A DNA stretch of 64,000 bases from Pseudoalteromonas sp. H105 (GTDB lineage Bacteria > Pseudomonadota > Gammaproteobacteria > Enterobacterales > Alteromonadaceae): positions 62,001-126,000 of the forward strand of contig NZ_LOFH01000012.1 of NCBI RefSeq assembly GCF_001469215.1, in the 5' to 3' direction. This document shows, piece by piece, positions 18,701-25,946 of this stretch. Within the stretch, counting starts at the first letter, position 1; every line of letters begins with the position of its first letter. The notes beneath the pieces are model-generated. The model was not told where the DNA came from and ran no database searches. It was given only the letters and a program-made list of their open reading frames with translations. Both the position numbers and the translations under genes were made by a program.

Positions 18701-20230
18701 AACTTCGGTATGAGCCGCTCATCACGTATGAATTACATACGTATTATGAAAGATCAAAGCGTAGGAGAGCACTATAGTGCCGAAGATACTGTAAGGCTAG
18801 CCAATGGTGAGTTGCGTCATGTGTTAATCAAAATAAGTGCCGTAGCTGGAAATGATAATCGGCTTGAAAGTTATGTTGTGATCTTAACAGATATACACGC
18901 ACAAAAGTTGGCTGAGAATGAACTTTTCTTGTTAGCAAATTATGATGGTTTAACCGGCTTGCCCAATAAAACCCTCTTTAATGACCGAGTAGAGCATGCC
19001 CTTGAGCAGGCTAAATCACATCATCGAAAAGTTGCTTTGCTCAATGTTAACATTAAGCGCTTTAAACACTTTAATGACTCCTTAGGGCATGAAGCTGCAG
19101 ATACCATTATTAAGTTAGTGGCCGAGCGAATCAAATCTAGATTGCGTCACAATGACAGTATTGCTCGCTTTAATGGCGATGAATTTATGCTCTTGGTCGA
19201 GGATATAGAGCAAGTTGAAGAGGTCGTACTCTTGTGTTCAAAGGTTATGAACAGTGTTACCGATGGTATTTTAATCAATGAGCAAACAGTTAACGTTAGC
19301 CTGAGTATTGGTGTCGCTATTTACCCTGATGATGCACACAGCAGCAAAAGTTTACTTAAAGCCAGTGATGTTGCACTTTATCATGCGAAAAAAAGCGCAG
19401 AGGGCAGTTATCAATTTTATAAACAGGAAATGAATGTTCATGTTAAACGAGCATTGCATTTAGAGTCTCAATTGACTAAAGCGTATAAAGAGCATGAGTT
19501 TTGTAATTTCTATCAGCCTATTGTAAATGCATCCAAGCAACAGGTTGAAGGGCTCGAGGTGCTGCTACGTTGGCCTGATAATGATGTGTATGAAACGCAA
19601 GAGTTTGCATTAGTCGCTGAGAGTATTGGTCTAATTACCAAAATCATGTTGCAAACATTGTCGCGGGCACTTATTGAGTTGAAACAGTGGCAATTAGTAT
19701 ACCCAGATTTGTACGTATCAATTAACTTATCAGCGCTCGACTTTGAATATAAAGGGCTTGTTGGTGAAATTAGTGCAGCACTTGAAAGTGCTAATGTAAA
19801 GCCTGATACCGTGGTTTTTGAGATCACAGAATCGGTATTAATGAATGACTCTGATGATGCACTAAAGAGTATGATTAGATTAAAAGACATTGGCTGTCGC
19901 TTATACATGGATGATTTTGGTACTGGGTATGCGTCACTCACTTATTTAAAGCGTTTTCCAATCGATGTTTTAAAAATTGACCGTAGTTTTGTAACAGATA
20001 TTGGTATTGATAACGGTGATGAAGCAATTATTGAGTCCACAATGACACTTGCAAAGAGTTTGGGTAAAAAATGTGTTGCAGAAGGTGTTGAAACTACGCA
20101 GCAGTTAGATTTTTTACGCGCGCTTGGCTGTAATATGTTTCAAGGCTATCTCTTTAGTAAGCCTATTCCAGGGGATGACGTTACGGCCTTGTTAGAGAGG
20201 GATTGGCGCGACATATTAAGTAAAGACTAA
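15722..20230 (+). CDS. Propeller sensor-PAS-GGDEF-EAL c-di-GMP protein
   Basis: Very large inner-membrane c-di-GMP enzyme, 1502 aa. Order: signal peptide, periplasmic two-component-regulator propeller repeats (about 30-690, many WIA/WLAT-type repeats such as NGYLWLATEGGLNRYDGY), a Y_Y_Y-like domain to about 780, one TM helix (about 785-805), PAS domains (about 825-1060), GGDEF (about 1070-1225) and EAL (about 1245-1490). The GGDEF signature is NGDEF (1151-1155), first Gly replaced, but RHND before it fits an I-site. The EAL signature is EVL (1279-1281), with INLS, FEITES, DDFGTGYASL, KIDRSF and EGVET intact, so the phosphodiesterase is probably active and the cyclase doubtful. A hybrid of HTCS-like periplasmic sensor and c-di-GMP output; the ligand is unknown. 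Confidence 0.93.
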   Translation: MGNWLKVCFFTVFAISTVTALGVSAKVKRLSPSEGLSQSYVSKMLVDNNGYLWLATEGGLNRYDGYQVIHIAGPNGELDEVIIDRIYQDPEGYIWIASLLAGLFRYDPVTDSYQQFLSKPVSEEQFLSQSVFSMLVTDDKSLWIGRGWDFARLELATGKIETIFELPDRTRSTVIRDLFHYKDYIFIATSDGAYVYKISTGQYRPLEHLSSEPEHIYQNYVKSFALAENNKLLVGAVRGLYEVDIGDLSSMFERPDTPFKNRTLLPNLNIWKIISNQGMYDLGTDKGLFNYNAKTGELVKNNRIQESNYALSDSSIIDIVKDDNGSMWVATKSDGAFYLPFDSYNFENLDASKIKGDGLSHPSIWGITEYDDRVWLATHNGLTAVDLTTMESQVFLKDYQVDLFTTEFSVYNIKAHKDKLWLHTNRGLFSFDPKSYDILPAITKDSSQQHLIQGWVHGAVLMPSGELFYVHPEHGVFMYDVESQIITPLKGEFESFEPFLVFGFLPTLSTRPDSPLFYNAGVLYHVDPKTYTLEKIYTVPEQHENVAVNVMSYIVDKNNVLWISLSNFGLIGLDASTYKLLHTIDLDKNQLGTLLYDMVLDESGMIWMSSHKGIWRLNPENKHFQQFTASEGVVSTEFNSGAFTRLKTGQIVYGTLKGITYFFPDDNSPKHGLIDHVNVTSIDIMSRELSVDLKQPIKKVTLEHDDIGLEIAFSAMAFNYQERIVYEYQLSDGQKSYTRNNNRVLFPKLNPGNYQLKIWAKDPLTGDFTHPATLDIEVKYPLWRSPLFMALYAMTLFAIIAGWVMRRNRIQQILMAAHRETQESEARLKLALEGSHSGVWDWQSLSPIIYQPRLKNELGYEFDTVNLDEYLAKIHPQDKQKFRLEWLEFLSTEKGYFNCTYRLRHKTGHWRWYKDFGKVVAWQSGTPEKVAGTYTNMTRELVFEEHARLFGAAFEQTRDWVFILDKNLRILATNQALQTAFEFPTDYRSSRSLNFGMSRSSRMNYIRIMKDQSVGEHYSAEDTVRLANGELRHVLIKISAVAGNDNRLESYVVILTDIHAQKLAENELFLLANYDGLTGLPNKTLFNDRVEHALEQAKSHHRKVALLNVNIKRFKHFNDSLGHEAADTIIKLVAERIKSRLRHNDSIARFNGDEFMLLVEDIEQVEEVVLLCSKVMNSVTDGILINEQTVNVSLSIGVAIYPDDAHSSKSLLKASDVALYHAKKSAEGSYQFYKQEMNVHVKRALHLESQLTKAYKEHEFCNFYQPIVNASKQQVEGLEVLLRWPDNDVYETQEFALVAESIGLITKIMLQTLSRALIELKQWQLVYPDLYVSINLSALDFEYKGLVGEISAALESANVKPDTVVFEITESVLMNDSDDALKSMIRLKDIGCRLYMDDFGTGYASLTYLKRFPIDVLKIDRSFVTDIGIDNGDEAIIESTMTLAKSLGKKCVAEGVETTQQLDFLRALGCNMFQGYLFSKPIPGDDVTALLERDWRDILSKD

Positions 20231-20232
20231 TC

Positions 20233-20428
20233 AACCTGAGCTCTGGATAATAAATTTATCTCCAGCGGCTACTTTAAGCGCTAACTGTGTTGAATTTACT
20301 TGCAATAGGTCAGCCATTGACGCATAAACTCGCCTTGTTACCCCTGAAAGTCTCCGGCTGGAGACTTATAAAAAAATTTATTATTTAATATCAGTATATT
20401 AGTACATCTCTTAACCAGAGTTCAGGTT
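20233..20428. repeat. MITE-like interrupted inverted repeat
   Basis: The outer arms AACCTGAGCTCTGG (20233-20246) and CCAGAGTTCAGGTT (20415-20428) match at 13 of 14 positions as inverted repeats. Nested inside, ATAATAAATTT (from 20247) pairs with 20374-20384 and CTCCAGC (20260-20266) with GCTGGAG (20357-20363). A perfect 8-bp hairpin, AAGTCTCC...GGAGACTT, sits at 20348-20367. No coding frame is seen. The nested symmetry looks like a small non-autonomous mobile element in the convergent gap after the GGDEF-EAL gene. Confidence 0.55.
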
Positions 20429-20466
20429 AATCACTTAGCGTAAAGGGATATTCTTAGATTTCAATT

Positions 20467-20506
20467 CATAAATACAGGCTCATTAATGGCCTGTATTTAT
20501 GTTTTT
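20467..20506. terminator. Bidirectional terminator
   Basis: Perfect 13-bp stem, CATAAATACAGGC (20467-20479) and GCCTGTATTTATG (20489-20501), nine-base loop, then TTTTT on the plus strand. It lies between the converging GGDEF-EAL and potassium-channel genes. On the minus strand the flank is also AT-rich. Confidence 0.75.
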
Positions 20507-20551
20507 GGTCGGTGTTTATCGTACTCTTTTTGAAATAGAGAGCGTTAATTC

Positions 20552-21499
20552 TTAGTCTTGCTTCGCTCCGCAATGGCGACAATATAAATGCTGACTGCGA
20601 TCATTGAGTTGATCTTTAATTGCCTTATTTGCTTCTTGTTTATTTAACCCAAGCTTAACGCGAAGTGTTTCAAGGCGCTCTAGTTGTTCATCATCAAGTT
20701 TTCCATCACTGAGAGATTCATGCACTACATCACTAAAATGTAAACGGCGTTTGCGTAATTGCTCTGAAAAACTGGATGCTAATAAGCCCGTTGGAATAGC
20801 AACCATCCCCATACTGACTAATGTGATCATGCCGCCAAAAAAACGACCCATAGGTGTAACTGGGACTACATCACCATACCCAACCGTTGTTAATGTGGCC
20901 ATTGCCCACCACATTGCGGCCGGGATTGATCCAAACTTATCGGGTTGTACATCATGTTCTATCAGGTATATTCCACATGATGCCAAAATAAGCACGACAG
21001 ACATGATAAAAAATGCAGCTAAAAGCGAGCTACTTTCATCGCGAAATGATTGTAATAGTAACTGCATAGCTCGCGAGTACCGAGTAAGCTTAAAGACACG
21101 TAATAATCTAAAGACCCTTAAGAAGCGCAGATCGAATGAAACAAAAATCATTAATAAGGTCGGTAAAATCGCCATTAAATCAATTAGCGCCAATGGCGAT
21201 AACATGTATTTAAGGCGGCGCTTGAAGTTGCTCACCGGTATTGCTTTATATTCAGCCCTCTCAACACATGACCATACCCTTAGCAAATACTCTATGGCAA
21301 AAATACCAACGGATATTATTTCTAGCATAATGAATTGATAGGCATATTCGTTGGCCAAAGTCACAATTGATTCAAGCACAATGGCAACCACATTTAGCAT
21401 GATCAACGAGATGAGGAATACATCAATGTAATGGCTAACGTTGCGGTATTCACCGTTGCCTTCGAGTACTAATGCCGTTTTTTTTCGTAATGAATTCAA
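20552..21499 (-). CDS. Voltage-gated ion channel, Kv-like potassium channel
   Basis: Inner-membrane six-helix channel, 315 aa. Helices S1-S3 lie at about 24-120. S4 carries regularly spaced arginines (125, 128, 131, 134, 140, 143) in FLRVFRLLRVFKLTRYSR, the voltage-sensor pattern. S5, pore and S6 follow, with the K+ selectivity filter TVGYGD at 205-210. A cytoplasmic tail (about 245-315) is helical and ends in CRHCGAK, one CxxC pair that may bind metal or form a half zinc ribbon. The length suits KvAP/Kch-type bacterial channels. It lies 18 nt downstream of the PatZ-like gene on the same strand. Confidence 0.92.
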   Translation of the reverse strand: MNSLRKKTALVLEGNGEYRNVSHYIDVFLISLIMLNVVAIVLESIVTLANEYAYQFIMLEIISVGIFAIEYLLRVWSCVERAEYKAIPVSNFKRRLKYMLSPLALIDLMAILPTLLMIFVSFDLRFLRVFRLLRVFKLTRYSRAMQLLLQSFRDESSSLLAAFFIMSVVLILASCGIYLIEHDVQPDKFGSIPAAMWWAMATLTTVGYGDVVPVTPMGRFFGGMITLVSMGMVAIPTGLLASSFSEQLRKRRLHFSDVVHESLSDGKLDDEQLERLETLRVKLGLNKQEANKAIKDQLNDRSQHLYCRHCGAKQD

Positions 21500-21517
21500 A
21501 ATAGATACCGTGTTATT

Positions 21518-24190
21518 TTATTGCGTCAAATCGAGCAACATATTGATACTACCTTCTTCAAAATCACGACTGATTTTAAAGCCAAGTTTTCGAGCAAGTT
21601 CAATCATCCCTTTATTTTCAGGCAATGTAATGCCTTCAATCAATTGCACTCCTTGGCTTTTACAGTGCTCAATTGCAGCACGCATTAATATGCCTCCAAG
21701 GCCTAACCCCTGGCATTTTGAGCGCACGACAATTGCAAATTCTGCTCGAATTTTATCAGGATCCATTAACACCCGTGATACCCCTAATGTTAGACTCTGG
21801 CCCTCTTGTTCCTGCGTTACAATAAAAGCCATTTCACGGTCGTAATCAATTTGTGTCATTTTTGCCAGCTGATCATGATTAAACTGTGGTAGTTCACCAA
21901 AAAAGCGCTTGTAGCGATCTTCTTTAGTTAGCGATTGATCAAACGCCTGATGAGCTTGCTCATCTTCTGGTTTTATAGGGCGAAGTACAGCTTGTGTATT
22001 ATTTTTTAATGTCACATGTTTAACCAGTTCAATCGGGTATGGCCGAATTGATAAACGTTTGCGGTGACTTTGTATTTTGTAACGACTCAGCGTCATTGTT
22101 GCATCTAACACCAAAAACTGCCCATTGCTCGCTAAAATAGGGTTTAGTTCTACGCTTGTTATGTCGGGCTGATCGATGATCAATTGAGATATCCGGGTTA
22201 ATAACGCGCAAAGGCGATATTTATCAACTTTTTCAGGCAGTATTCTCTCTTTTAATACCCCTTTATCGTGAGCGGCTGCAATGAGGTATTTTGCTAAGTT
22301 CATGTTTAATGGAGGTAGCGCAACAGCCGCTTGAGCAAATTCAAGCCCTGTACCCGCTTCGCCAATTAAGATCACAGGGCCAAAGTTAGGCTCGGTTTTT
22401 ATCGCAATACGTAATTCATTGGCACCCGCACGAGGCGCCATTTTTTGCAGTGAAAACCCTTCAATAATAGCATCAGGGTAGGTGTTTCTAATTCGCAGCA
22501 GCATCGCAAAGGCGGTCTGTTCTACCTCTTGTGCATCATTGAGGTTAAGGACGACACCACCAACTTCAGATTTTGATGGAATACTCGGGCTAATTAGCTT
22601 TAAAGCAACAGGAAAGCCTAATTCCATGGCTTGTTCTTTGGCTTCTGTTGGGGTGTAAGCCACTTCAGTTTGGATACACTCTATCCCATAATGAGCGAGC
22701 ACTTGACGAGACTGGTGGGTCGATAAGTAACTCTGTTGGTCTGCTAAGAACTCATCCACCAAGGCTTTCGCTGCGCTTTTATTTATTTTCGCATCGTCGG
22801 TATTTGACTCAGGGGTTTGGGTAAGGTGCTTTTGGTTTCTGCGGTAAATAACCAAGTGCATAAATGCTCTTACTGCACCTTCGGGAGTGCGGTATGTCGG
22901 AATTGCGTGAGTGCTACATAGCTTTCTCGCAGCGTAAGCGGCATCTTCGCCCATGAAGTTAGTGATAACATAAGGGCGTGCCATCTTAGGCAAAGTATTT
23001 AATGTTTGCGCAATAATTTGTGCGTACTCTTCGCTAGGTGCAATTGCCGAAGGAGTATGAATGATTAACAGATTTTTGACTTCTTTCGCGTGTAATAAAA
23101 TTTCAAGTGCTTGTTTATAGCGTGCAGGAGAAGAGTCACCAAAAATATCAACAGGGTTAGACGTCATATCAGATTGGGGGATGACTTTATTCAGTGCAGC
23201 ACGGGTTTCTTCGCTTAGTTGAGTGAGCTTTCCTGAGCTGAGTAACAAGCTATCTACCGCCATAACACCCGGCCCGCCACCGTTGGTTAAAATAGTGAGC
23301 TGTTCAACTTGAAGTAGTTTAGGGTGCATCGCTAGCGTTTGCGTTGCTGCAAAAAGCTCCGTTAAATCGCTTACTCTTAACATGCCAGCACGTTGAAATA
23401 GTGCATCGTAGACAGCATCTGAGCTTTGTTTTCCACCGGTATGAATTTCAGCTGCCAGTGCGCCGGCTGCCGTTTTCCCTGTTTTTATGGCAATAACAGG
23501 CTTACTAAATGCTGCTGCGCGTGCCGCTGAAATAAAGCCTCGAATATTTTCGATATTATCTATATAAAGTAGTATTGCCTTGGTTTTTGCGTCACGGCCT
23601 AAAAAGTCCAATAACTCAGCAAAATCGATATCTAAGCAATCTCCTACAGAAACAAAGTATGAAAAGCCAATTTCTTTATTTTTGGCCCAGTCCAAAATGG
23701 TTGAACATACGGCGGCAGATTGCGAGATGAAGGCAATTTTACCCGGTGAAGTGACAGTGTGCGAAAAGCTCGCATTTAAGCCAATATGCGGAATGAGCAA
23801 CCCTAAACAGTTTGGTCCAAGCAATGATACATTGGCTTTTTTAGCTGCACTTTCCAGCGATTCTTTTTGTTCTATACTCATACCTGCAGCGATGACAACT
23901 GCGTTTTTGCAACCAAATTCACCTAGCTCAACGATAATATTTGCTACAGTGTGTTTGTTGGTGCAAATAACGGCAAGGTCAGGAATGATGGGGAGTTTAG
24001 TGATAGACGGATAAGCCAGTACGCCGTGAACGGCTTTGTGCGTTGGACTAACGGGCATTATAGGCCCTTTAAAGCCACCTTGAAGTAAGTTACGCATAAC
24101 GATAAAGCCGGCACGCGATGCATTATTTGATGCACCAATAACGGCAACAGAGGTAGGGTTAAAAAATTGGCTAATGCGCTTAACACTCAT
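21518..24190 (-). CDS. PatZ/Pka-like protein lysine acetyltransferase (NDP-forming acyl-CoA synthetase fused to GNAT)
   Basis: Cytoplasmic acetyl-CoA-dependent lysine acetyltransferase, 890 aa, close to the length of E. coli PatZ. Domains in order: CoA-binding Rossmann (about 8-135; NPTSVAVIGASNNASRAG), succinyl-CoA ligase-like (about 150-460), ATP-grasp (about 480-700) and a C-terminal GNAT domain (about 730-885) with RSKCQGLGLGGILMR as the acetyl-CoA loop. The segment around His250 (EIHTGGKQSSDAVYDA) keeps the His expected in active ADP-forming acetyl-CoA synthetases, so residual synthetase activity is possible. It may regulate central metabolism by acetylation. Divergent from the SIMPL gene; the channel gene follows by 18 nt. 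Confidence 0.9.
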   Translation of the reverse strand: MSVKRISQFFNPTSVAVIGASNNASRAGFIVMRNLLQGGFKGPIMPVSPTHKAVHGVLAYPSITKLPIIPDLAVICTNKHTVANIIVELGEFGCKNAVVIAAGMSIEQKESLESAAKKANVSLLGPNCLGLLIPHIGLNASFSHTVTSPGKIAFISQSAAVCSTILDWAKNKEIGFSYFVSVGDCLDIDFAELLDFLGRDAKTKAILLYIDNIENIRGFISAARAAAFSKPVIAIKTGKTAAGALAAEIHTGGKQSSDAVYDALFQRAGMLRVSDLTELFAATQTLAMHPKLLQVEQLTILTNGGGPGVMAVDSLLLSSGKLTQLSEETRAALNKVIPQSDMTSNPVDIFGDSSPARYKQALEILLHAKEVKNLLIIHTPSAIAPSEEYAQIIAQTLNTLPKMARPYVITNFMGEDAAYAARKLCSTHAIPTYRTPEGAVRAFMHLVIYRRNQKHLTQTPESNTDDAKINKSAAKALVDEFLADQQSYLSTHQSRQVLAHYGIECIQTEVAYTPTEAKEQAMELGFPVALKLISPSIPSKSEVGGVVLNLNDAQEVEQTAFAMLLRIRNTYPDAIIEGFSLQKMAPRAGANELRIAIKTEPNFGPVILIGEAGTGLEFAQAAVALPPLNMNLAKYLIAAAHDKGVLKERILPEKVDKYRLCALLTRISQLIIDQPDITSVELNPILASNGQFLVLDATMTLSRYKIQSHRKRLSIRPYPIELVKHVTLKNNTQAVLRPIKPEDEQAHQAFDQSLTKEDRYKRFFGELPQFNHDQLAKMTQIDYDREMAFIVTQEQEGQSLTLGVSRVLMDPDKIRAEFAIVVRSKCQGLGLGGILMRAAIEHCKSQGVQLIEGITLPENKGMIELARKLGFKISRDFEEGSINMLLDLTQ

Positions 24191-24306
24191 GGCTTTTCCT
24201 TCGCTGTAAAGTGGCGGTTAAGTTTAATCGCTTAAACTCTACCACTTAAATTTTAATGAAACACGTTTTAGTGCTATTTTTCGCGATCTATATCAAGGAG
24301 TTATAA

Positions 24307-25023
24307 ATGAGTAAAACACAATCGACTCATATTGCAATTGCAGCGGTTGCATTTTCATTAGGGCTATTAGGGTTGGGGGCCATTTTAAAAAGTGCGGCAC
24401 TTGAGGTTAAAGGGATGGAACGCACCGTTACCGTTAAGGGACTTGCGGAGATTGAAGTCGCGGCGGATACCGTTATTTGGCCATTACAATTTAGTGATGC
24501 GGATGACGATCTTGAAAAGTTGGTTGAGCGCATTGAACAAAAAAATGATGCGGTTATCGCATTTTTAAAATTACATGGTTTTAATGACAACGAAATTAGT
24601 CGTGGTGCTCAATCCATTGTTGATAAACAAGCACGGGAATACGGTGGAGAAGGCCAGCAGTTTAGGTACATAGCTCGTGCAAATATTACGGTCTATTCAT
24701 CACAGCCATCAAAAGTACAAAATGCCTTGGCAAAGGTAAATCAACTCGCTAAGCAAGGGATTGCGATTGTGCAAGACAGCTATGAAACGCGCATTGAGTA
24801 TTTGTTTACAGGGCTTAATGATGTAAAACCCGCCATGGTACAGGAAGCCACTGAAAAGGCGCGTGAAGTGGCAATCAAGTTTGCTAAAGATTCACAATCT
24901 CAGTTGGGCAAAATAAAAACGGCTCGTCAAGGGCAGTTTAGTATTTCTAACAGGGATTCAAATACGCCGCAGCTCAAAAAAGTACGTGTTGTCACAAGCG
25001 TAGAATATTATTTGTCAGACTAA
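24307..25023 (+). CDS. SIMPL domain (DUF541, YggE-like) protein
   Basis: Envelope protein of 238 aa, probably anchored by or secreted through an N-terminal hydrophobic segment (about 8-28, IAIAAVAFSLGLLGLGAIL). The SIMPL domain fills the rest: TVTVKGLAEIEVAADTVIW, EQKNDAVIAFLKLHGF, YIARANITVYSS and VREVAIKFAKDSQSQLGK-type helices. YggE homologues are linked to oxidative-stress tolerance; no enzymatic role is established. The ATG follows a good AAGGAG site. It stands alone, divergent from the PatZ-like gene. Confidence 0.85.
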   Translation: MSKTQSTHIAIAAVAFSLGLLGLGAILKSAALEVKGMERTVTVKGLAEIEVAADTVIWPLQFSDADDDLEKLVERIEQKNDAVIAFLKLHGFNDNEISRGAQSIVDKQAREYGGEGQQFRYIARANITVYSSQPSKVQNALAKVNQLAKQGIAIVQDSYETRIEYLFTGLNDVKPAMVQEATEKAREVAIKFAKDSQSQLGKIKTARQGQFSISNRDSNTPQLKKVRVVTSVEYYLSD

Positions 25024-25117
25024 TTTAGCTTGCTCTGACGGCGAATTTAAAACGGCAATGTGAACACTTGAAGGCGTTTTTTGGATTGACTTTAGGTGTT
25101 CGCGCTCGTTCTTATTA

Positions 25118-25810
25118 TTAATGTTGTTGAAGGTAGGTTTCTATTTTTTCTGTTTTACAACGCAGGTAAGCGCTTGCTAACAATACCGTGTACTCATTGA
25201 GAGTATGGCTCGGTAAAGTATTCTTTAGGTTGATTAGCGCATTTAAAAATGCAGCCGTATTGATGTTTTCATTTTGCTTAAACTGAGCTTCCATAAGGGC
25301 CAGTAGTGCGGAAAACTCGTGTTTAGGTAAGCTGGTTTGTACTTTATTACAGGTTATATAGCTTGCAACTGGTGTTAGGCCTACGCTATTTACTTGAGTC
25401 AGGGCTTGTAAGAGGCTTTCGTTGCTTTCAAACAGCATTAGCGAGCGAACATAATTAAAAGGTAATGTATTGGCATCGCAGTGGCTAAATAAAGCATGCA
25501 TCACATTATTTTTAAGGTCATCCTGTAAGGCAAACCCATTGTTAAATTTAAGTCCTGGGGTAAAGAAACTTAAAAGCTCAGTGTGTTTAAATTCACTAAT
25601 TAAATTTTTGGGGAACGGGTGCTCTGCGAGTATGCGGGTCGCCACATTTTGCAAGTAGCTGTATTTGACATCCATACGTTGTGCGCTTTGGTACAAATGC
25701 ATAAGTTGCATGCTTTGTTGCTCTGACGGTAATTTAGGGAAATCACCTACAACGGCTTTTAGCTGGTGATGCTGTAACTGTTGTGTGAGTTGTTTTATAC
25801 ATGTATCCAT
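25118..25810 (-). CDS. Hypothetical protein, all-helical
   Basis: I do not recognise the family. The 230-aa product has no signal peptide or membrane helix and appears all alpha-helical, rich in Gln, Leu and Asn, with many short amphipathic helices; only three or four Cys. It could be a cytoplasmic repeat-like scaffold. ATG 25810 is chosen because GAGGG lies seven bases upstream; ATG 25816 would overlap that site. It converges on the SIMPL gene (94 nt between stops) and lies downstream of the DUF885 gene with its own gap of 136 nt. Confidence 0.7.
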   Translation of the reverse strand: MDTCIKQLTQQLQHHQLKAVVGDFPKLPSEQQSMQLMHLYQSAQRMDVKYSYLQNVATRILAEHPFPKNLISEFKHTELLSFFTPGLKFNNGFALQDDLKNNVMHALFSHCDANTLPFNYVRSLMLFESNESLLQALTQVNSVGLTPVASYITCNKVQTSLPKHEFSALLALMEAQFKQNENINTAAFLNALINLKNTLPSHTLNEYTVLLASAYLRCKTEKIETYLQQH

Positions 25811-25901
25811 TGGCATTCCCTCATTACTGTTTATTCTATCCTAGCTGAAATCGTTTGCTGGTCAAGCTGTTAACTAACCACTGCGCAGGTTTGCAAGCAG
25901 C

Positions 25902-25925
25902 AAAAAGGCCGCAGTTGCGGCCTTT
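25902..25925 (-). terminator. Intrinsic terminator of the DUF885 gene
   Basis: AAAGGCCGC (25904-25912) pairs with GCGGCCTTT (25917-25925), AGTT loop; read on the minus strand the stem is followed by TTTTT with the flanking A-run. It lies about 20 nt past the stop. Confidence 0.85.
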
Positions 25926-25946
25926 AATATACTTACTCAGGTGTTG

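Noticed and set aside
20751..21338. 195-aa open frame antisense to the potassium channel
   Set aside because: The channel gene on the other strand has intact S4 and filter motifs; the antisense product is low-complexity Lys/Ile/Ser-rich without domain signs.
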